Shown here: in pieces, positions 58,920 to 64,000 of the stretch | Position numbering within the stretch: position 1 is the stretch's first letter | How the letters are laid out: each line of letters opens with the position of its first letter | Source of the DNA: Arthrobotrys musiformis | Taxonomy: Eukaryota; Ascomycota; Orbiliomycetes; Orbiliales; Orbiliaceae | NCBI GenBank assembly: GCA_036971715.1 | Contig: JAVHJL010000006.1 | Location: 744,001-808,000 of the forward strand | Direction: 5' to 3' | DNA length: 64,000 nt | Program-made: the position numbers and the translations under genes | Notes under the pieces: model-generated | Database searches by the model: none | Seen by the model: only the letters and a program-made list of their open reading frames with translations | What the model was told of the DNA's origin: nothing

Positions 58920-60225
58920 ATGTCTTCCCGCGCATCCTCTGAAGAAAGCCAGCCAATGGAGGCACCACGCCCTACAACCAGTGGGAAAAAGCTTCCATCA
59001 AGCTTCCCGGGATTGGAAGGCATCCGAATCAACTCCCACGGAGAAAAGAGAATTCCTGCTTCCTTCTACGAGGCTTACGCTAAACATAAGCTCAACCCGG
59101 ATACGGATGCAGATCAAGAGGAGACCGAATCTGAAGAAGATACTGACGTCGATTTTACTGACGCTGATGACGTTGACAGTGACGATGTCTTTGAAGATCC
59201 TGACTATGTAGATCCTGAGAACGAGAAAGCTAACCGTGCTAGGGAACTTGCCGATGCCATGGTGGAACTTGCTGATGCCATGGATACGGATGCCTTTGAT
59301 AATTCCAGCTCCCCATTCAGCTCTCCCGACGTCGACCTGATTTCATCCTCTCCCTCCCCGTCACCACCACCGGATGACTTCCAAATTTCCGCCGTCGTGC
59401 CGAGACGCATGGATCCAGAGATCACCTACACAGGCCGACAGCTAGCTGCGTATTTGGACATGACTATCGAGGAGTTGGAGGAGCTTCGAGACGCTGTCGA
59501 TCTTGTCTTGGTCAACAATAGCCATATGGTCGACATCTTCTGGCCTAATTTGTTTAAATATCCAACTGTTCGAGCGGATATGTCTCGTGAACTCCGGAAT
59601 TGCTTGCCTCCCGGTATCTTGGCAAAGCTTACTAACCAACCGCGAAAGACAACCAGCTATTTGGTATACAAGCTTTTCGCGACACGAAATGCTCACTTGA
59701 AAAGGTTTCCACGCATTAACTCTATGCATGCCGGCAACGGGCAAAACCCACCAAAACGACAAGGTTCCCCAATTGCCAGACCGCGAGTCGCCATGCTCGA
59801 CAACCCGGAAGAAATTCTGCGAGACGCACGCAAGCGACGCCGATACTCTGCACCAGAGTCCATGGCCACCCAACCAAGACTTACTGGCCTGGTTCAGCAT
59901 CCATATGTCCGACACGGATTTGGAAACGAAGCAGAGTCTCACAATAACGAAGCGGAGCCTCGCAATAACGAAACCGAGTCTTTTGACACCCCGATGTCGG
60001 TAGACGGATCTCAGGAGCTCCCCGACACTTTCGAAGGGGGTTACTCTGGTGAGTTCTTTATAGTCCATACCATTGGGGGGATTCTAAACTTTTACCCCAC
60101 GTTATTGAATAAAACATCTGATGAACACTCCCGGTGTCATTCGTAGGTTGACGGTTCGACTCTTCTTGGTGCTCTTGTACGGTCTTGCGACGACTATCGG
60201 GGCCATGATGTGGAGATGTGTGTAA
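58920..60225 (+). CDS. paralogue family member with out-of-frame tail helix
   Basis: From ATG at 58920 the frame is open to 60146 (408 aa). A Ser/Pro N-terminus, an acidic Asp/Glu/Val region (about 60-105) and an ADAMVELADAMD repeat precede the core at about 178-265: LDMTIEELEELRDAVDLVL, MSRELRNCLPPGILAKL, TTSYLVYKLFATRNAHLKRF. At 60049 is an ideal GTGAGT donor and at 60146 a TAG acceptor. Beyond it, a hydrophobic helix TVRLFLVLLYGLATTIGAMM plus WRCV lies at 60148-60225, the position where siblings have their anchor. That splice is one base out of phase and gives an immediate stop. Either the tail has been lost by a one-base change, a weaker donor (AC|GTTATT) is used, or the unspliced 408-aa form is real. 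Confidence 0.65.
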
Positions 60226-61536
60226 ACATCTGGGCCTAAGACTAGAATTGTCGGCCCATCCAATTCGTTTTCGGTGCATTCGTTATATACTTCCATTACT
60301 AACGCGTTTCTGGGAATGGTTTCTTAAGGATAATTTTTTCTTTGCAACTTTGATTGTACTGTTCGGGATTTCTTTCGTTCTTTTTTCCTTTCTCGCGGGG
60401 CATCTGGCCAAAGGCTTTTTAGATGGAAGGTTTGACCACCTTGTCGCCTACTATATCGAGGAATGCCTCAGCATTGTCTCTCATAGTTAGCTTCAATATC
60501 TTGTCACAACCTCTTCCACGCAAGTCGCCATCCTCAAGCCATCTTTCATTTTTTGTTAATCCCAAAATGTCTCTCGTCTTTATATTCTTAAAGCTTTTTT
60601 AGACATACTAACAGACTAGCCCTATGTATTCCTGGATGCTATAGGCAATATATTCTCGGCACCGGCTCTAACTGACAACTAACTGACTAGGAAGCAATAC
60701 AGTACGATCTCGTATTTAGAATTAGTTTTTGGCCTGGGACTACATTATTACTTTTACGCATCCTAAGCACATTCGAACCCAGTTCAATTAGATAGACTTC
60801 TATACTATTTACATCTACTACTACCTACTGTGCCAGAGGAAGGGTGTTTTCGAATACTATTATAATCCGAATTATATGGCGTTTTTGTTTCCAATGCCGC
60901 TGTGATACGTACTATGTTCACAATACCATATTGATACCTTATTAATAACCCCCAATTTCCTGAAGCAGTATTACCTCATAAACCAAATGCTGCTCCGGAA
61001 CTTTGTAATAGCGTAGCTTCAAATATGCTCGAAAATTTGACTCGTAGATATCTGTGCTATGAGAGTCTGTAATCCACTTCACTAGTGATTTTATCCAAAC
61101 GATATATGATAAACGCTCGCAGCAGGACTTCCCAGTCCATACCCCCATAGCGCGGGATTGACGTTTGTATGCGTAGTGATAACTTCCCCACGATCGTGAA
61201 ATAGCTCCCCGGCGACATCATAGCTTCGCAGCTCATAATGAATCTTTAGAAACACGACCGTGCAGGGCAGGAGCCCTCACGCCGTATTGTAGTCCGCTAT
61301 CCATTCCCACGATGCAAACAAACGTAGAGGTCCACGGTTACTTCCACAACTTTCCTTTTGCAAATTTCCTTTCGATTCCAATCTCCAATCGACATCTAAT
61401 CTCCATCAACAACCTTTCCCCAGGTCTTATTGGAACATCCGGACTTCCATCATCTCAATTCCAACATTCCGACCTTCCTTCATTCGATATCCCGAATTGC
61501 CCTCCCTCAAGTACCCCGAAGAACTTGTATCCGAAG
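60226..61536. other. intergenic between two family members
   Basis: No clear gene. A frame at 60218-60490 contains a hydrophobic helix (FFFATLIVLFGISFVLFSFL) but no start context or core. It may be UTR or a relic of another tail exon. Confidence 0.45.
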
Positions 61537-62478
61537 ATGTCTGCCTCGAAATCCGGTTCTCGCATTACGATCAAGAAGGAAGAAGAGGATGAGGAGCAAC
61601 TGCTTGAAATGCCACTCTTCGATCTTTCGTTCCAGGAAGAAGGAACACCCAGTCCCTCTCCGACCTTCACCGTGACCAATCGTCGACCCGAAAGCGTTCC
61701 CTATGAGAGCCACTACCGAAACTACATGATCATCGAGAGGTTGAACCTCTCACCGGCGGAGTATAGCGATATCACTGTTGCGATTAAGGAGGCGTTTGTC
61801 GAAAACCCGACGCTCTGGCATACCAGAGCCTCAATGCCGAAGAAACAGGTGGCATTGGTCCTTACGCAGCACCTTCGAACTAGCCTTCCCCCTCAAGTGC
61901 TGGCCAAGTTGTCGGATCAAGGCGAGGAAGCTGGGTATTTGGTATACCGCTGGGCGCAGCAATACGCCAACCGTGAACGGGTCCGTCATATTCCCCGAGC
62001 TGTCGGAGAGGGTGAGGAGGGGGATGTTGGTGATGTTTCTGCGGTTTCTGCGGTTTCTGCGGTTTCTGCGGGGTCTTTCCAGGCCGGTTCCGGTGGTGGG
62101 TTGTTGGGTGGGACGGTTTTCCAGAGTGGGCGAGGGGAGGTATTGGGTATCCATGCTCACATGACTCCGCGTGGCACGCGTAAGCGTGTCAGCTTGGGTA
62201 AGAGAGTTTGCCCCGAGGACCTTCGTCTTAGTCCTGGAGATAGTTCTGGAGATAACCCTGGGCTTGGTGTTGCCGACGAGTTGCTTGCTGGTGATGAAAC
62301 CCCTGGGGCGGGAGCCTCCGGGGAGGAACGAGAACCCAGCCCCGACATCGTCGATGGTGTGGAAGTTGTCGAAACTACGACCTGGACCGTTACTTTGTCT
62401 GGGTTTTGTGCTTGGGTTTTGATCATTATCCTCTCTGGGGCCTTTGGGGCCCTTCTTGCCGTCGTCTTTAACCGCTGA
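61537..62478 (+). CDS. tail-anchored paralogue family member (313 aa)
   Basis: A single exon; the ATG at 61537 is preferred over an in-frame ATG at 61312 because the intervening sequence looks like a leader. The core at about 68-150 has LNLSPAEYSDITVAIKEAF, LRTSLPPQVLAKL and EAGYLVYRWAQQYANRERV. A 9-bp minisatellite encodes repeated Ala-Val-Ser (about 62037-62070). Next are a basic motif TPRGTRKRVSLGKRV and an acidic Ser/Glu region. The C-terminal helix at about 291-310 (FCAWVLIIILSGAFGALLAV) ends in FNR. A GTAAGC...TTTTAG pair just after the stop suggests a 3'-UTR intron. A broken inverted copy lies at 63640-64000. Function unknown. Confidence 0.7.
   Translation: MSASKSGSRITIKKEEEDEEQLLEMPLFDLSFQEEGTPSPSPTFTVTNRRPESVPYESHYRNYMIIERLNLSPAEYSDITVAIKEAFVENPTLWHTRASMPKKQVALVLTQHLRTSLPPQVLAKLSDQGEEAGYLVYRWAQQYANRERVRHIPRAVGEGEEGDVGDVSAVSAVSAVSAGSFQAGSGGGLLGGTVFQSGRGEVLGIHAHMTPRGTRKRVSLGKRVCPEDLRLSPGDSSGDNPGLGVADELLAGDETPGAGASGEEREPSPDIVDGVEVVETTTWTVTLSGFCAWVLIIILSGAFGALLAVVFNR
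62037..62070 (+). repeat. 9-bp coding minisatellite (GCGGTTTCT)n
   Basis: About four tandem copies of GCGGTTTCT encode repeated Ala-Val-Ser. The tract is in frame and likely to vary in length between isolates. The broken inverted copy at 63.7 kb lacks this region entirely. Confidence 0.75.
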
Positions 62479-63355
62479 GCTGTACCGGATTATTTTACGG
62501 TAAGCCCCTACTTTCTTTACCATCATGGTTGTTAGTAATTGATACTAATGTCTTTTAGACCAGGCTGGAACCACGACCACGATATGCTGGCGAAACAGAT
62601 TCTCTTACCTGCCGTCGAACTACTTTCTACCAGATACTTTCTTTCTTCAATGTCTCCCTCCCCGATTTCCCTGTTCTTCCTGCCTTGTATCTAACTAGTC
62701 CCTGTTCAATCGATTGCTCTTAGCCCATTAATCAAAACATCAACGATCATCTGTGCAGACCGGGTTATGATAATGTGCTGCCCCCCACCTAGAGACCTTG
62801 AGCCATGTGATCCTTTAGTGGACCGATGTGTATCGGGTCCAACGTAGTTCAACTATACTACCCATGGAACTGGGGTGGTCTCGGGTCCGCTCAGGTCACA
62901 AACCCTGTGACGTTGCGGCCCGCGTGTAATCAATGTGAATAGACAGATCGCTGTAGCTTATCAGGTAAACCGGACGCTACGCTTCATGGCTTCCTTTGGT
63001 TCCTTCCGTCCTGTAGATTAAAAATTTAGTCCACTTCCAATGTTGTCTGCTTCGTATCATCTTCGTTCAAACTTACAACCATCCACTTCAGGCTTTGAGC
63101 CACCACTCCTTCAATCTTCTATCACCAACATCATCTTTTATCGGTAAGTGAATTGGAGGCTCCGGATTGTTGATGGGATATCTGACGGCAGGATTTCGAT
63201 GTTGTGTAGGCGTCTTTCTGTATTGAGACTTGCACACAAGATCTCTTTAACTTCACGTAAGTCCCTTCCGAGGACCTCGTGTTCTTTTCTATCAATGGAG
63301 TTAGTACTAATCGAAAGATTTGATCAAATACGGTTTATAGCACTTACCAGTTCCA
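62479..63355. other. intergenic with 3'-UTR intron and a possible leader intron
   Basis: The first 100 bases hold the possible 3'-UTR intron of the 61537 gene. Near 63145 a GTAAGT donor, and at about 63350 a TTACCAG acceptor, flank a 5'-leader intron of the possible gene at 63356. Confidence 0.4.
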
Positions 63356-63455
63356 ATGAAGCCGAAGTTGAAGAAATCCCGTCCCGAGGACGAGAACGTT
63401 GCTCCAATTATTGGCCTTAAGGGCCGGGGAGAGGCTCCCACGGCCGACCGAAAAC
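63356..63455 (+). CDS. possible first exon of an unresolved plus-strand gene
   Basis: ATG at 63356 follows a plausible leader with an intron and opens a Lys/Arg/Glu-rich frame (MKPKLKKSRPEDENVAPI...). It ends at an ideal GTGAGT donor at 63456. No downstream exon could be identified. The sequence instead runs into a hairpin and the inverted broken paralogue. It may be the 5' remnant of a gene cut by that rearrangement. Confidence 0.3.
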
Positions 63456-63480
63456 GTGAGTTTCCAAGCCAGATCTTTGG

Positions 63481-63504
63481 TCGAAGACATCACAATGTCT
63501 TCGA
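63481..63504. repeat. perfect 10-bp stem-loop
   Basis: TCGAAGACAT and ATGTCTTCGA flank a four-base CACA loop. It sits between the orphan plus-strand exon and the inverted pseudogene. Confidence 0.6.
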
Positions 63505-63639
63505 TCGCTGTCTACTTCGGTTGGTGCGAAGGGCACCGAAGAGGCCCGTTCGCTAGTGGGGTGGGTGGGACATCAACAACCTGCGGGTTGGAGATGTCCC
63601 CCCGGCAGTTCCGTCGTGAACAAGCGGCGCAGCTTCTCT

Positions 63640-64000
63640 TGCTCAAACTGACACGCTTTCGCGTGCCACGGGGAGTCACCTCGGATTGGATATTCCAATC
63701 CGGAGGTGTTCGGTCAGAACTGCCGCGGCCTGCTTTTTCGGCATTGTGGCCCTCGTGTGCCACAGCGTGGGATTTTCGACAAAGGCCTCCTTGATCGCAA
63801 CGGTAATTTCGCCATATTCCGCTGGTGAGAGGCTCGAGGGGGCCACCTAGTCCCCCATTGACGAACCCAGGGAGGTGGAAGGGGCCCTGGGGGGTCTTCG
63901 TGGAGCGGTTGATGGAGCTGTGGTGCTAGAGGTTTAGCTGATGTTGGTGTTATTCTTTTGATTGATACTTACATTGGCGTCCCTTCGTATTGGGAGCCAT
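63640..64000 (-). pseudogene. inverted, internally deleted copy of the 61537 family member
   Basis: Reading the minus strand, 63834-63676 encodes SLSPAEYGEITVAIKEAF, then FVENPTLWHTRATMPKKQ and LTEHLR. This is a near copy of residues 71-114 of the 61537 protein, and it then stops. Past the stop, in a different frame, TPRGTRKRVSLSKRS matches the 61537 protein's TPRGTRKRVSLGKRV. The segment between (rest of core and AVS repeat) is missing. At the junction is a 14-bp inverted repeat (63677-63708). At the window edge, minus-strand ATG at 64000 (MAPNTKGRQ, then GTAAGT) may be the original first exon; the link to the core is also out of frame. It is a decayed duplicate, truncated by the window end. 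Confidence 0.75.

Noticed and set aside
60218..60490. Frame with a hydrophobic helix downstream of the 58920 gene
   Set aside because: No core, poor start context and no clear splice link; kept only as a note.

Overview
The window is nuclear DNA of a filamentous ascomycete (Pezizomycotina). Genes carry short introns (about 50-105 nt) with GTRAGT donors, CTAAC-like branch sites and YAG acceptors. The families seen are fungal: Egh16-like (DUF3129) secreted proteins, a DUF7580 protein, a PNP/UDP-phosphorylase-like domain, a C2H2/SesB-hydrolase protein, a rhodopsin-like integral membrane protein and a secreted cupredoxin. Two Egh16-like proteins with a cupredoxin and a CBM-like secreted protein would suit a nematode-trapping or otherwise parasitic Orbiliomycete. 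That placement is inference; no rRNA or marker gene is present to test it.

Layout. 1-5.9 kb: gene-poor, with a TIR-bounded element and a dispersed repeat. 5.9-7.3 kb: first Egh16-like gene. 7.3-14.8 kb: repeat-rich, with foldback elements built on CCTA/CCTG-type tetranucleotide tracts, tandem repeats and possible Helitron-like ends. 14.85-16.1 kb: second Egh16-like gene. 17.0-24.8 kb: an island of domains usually seen in fungal NLR-type or incompatibility proteins. On the minus strand are a DUF7580 gene and a frameshifted PNP domain that may be one spliced gene. Divergent from them is a C2H2 zinc-finger/SesB alpha/beta-hydrolase gene followed by a broken ankyrin tail. 26.4-27.1 kb: small secreted acidic-tailed protein. 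27.1-34.6 kb: no supportable gene. 34.6-45.1 kb: a broken small secreted protein, a CBM-like secreted protein, a type-1 copper cupredoxin, a rhodopsin-like membrane protein, a possible unrecognised gene and a Pro/Gln-rich protein.

46.5-64 kb holds the most unusual feature: a cluster of divergent paralogues that I do not recognise. Six genes (46531+, 50853-, 55441-, 57375+, 58920+, 61537+) and one inverted, broken copy (63.6-64 kb) share a helical core of about 85-95 residues between low-complexity regions. Four of the six end in one transmembrane helix with a very short tail (tail-anchored topology). A fifth has such a helix just out of frame, and the sixth is core-only. A small Cys/Arg-rich tail-anchored protein (52227-), a secreted or anchored type-B carboxylesterase (48395+) and a MerA-like disulfide oxidoreductase (52972-) sit among them.

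I see several breaks: a PNP frameshift, a secreted-protein frameshift plus stop, an ankyrin frame break, a tail-helix frame mismatch at 60.1 kb and the inverted duplicate at 63.7 kb. They suggest a fast-evolving accessory region, although single-base cases could be assembly errors. No tRNA, rRNA or CRISPR array was found.
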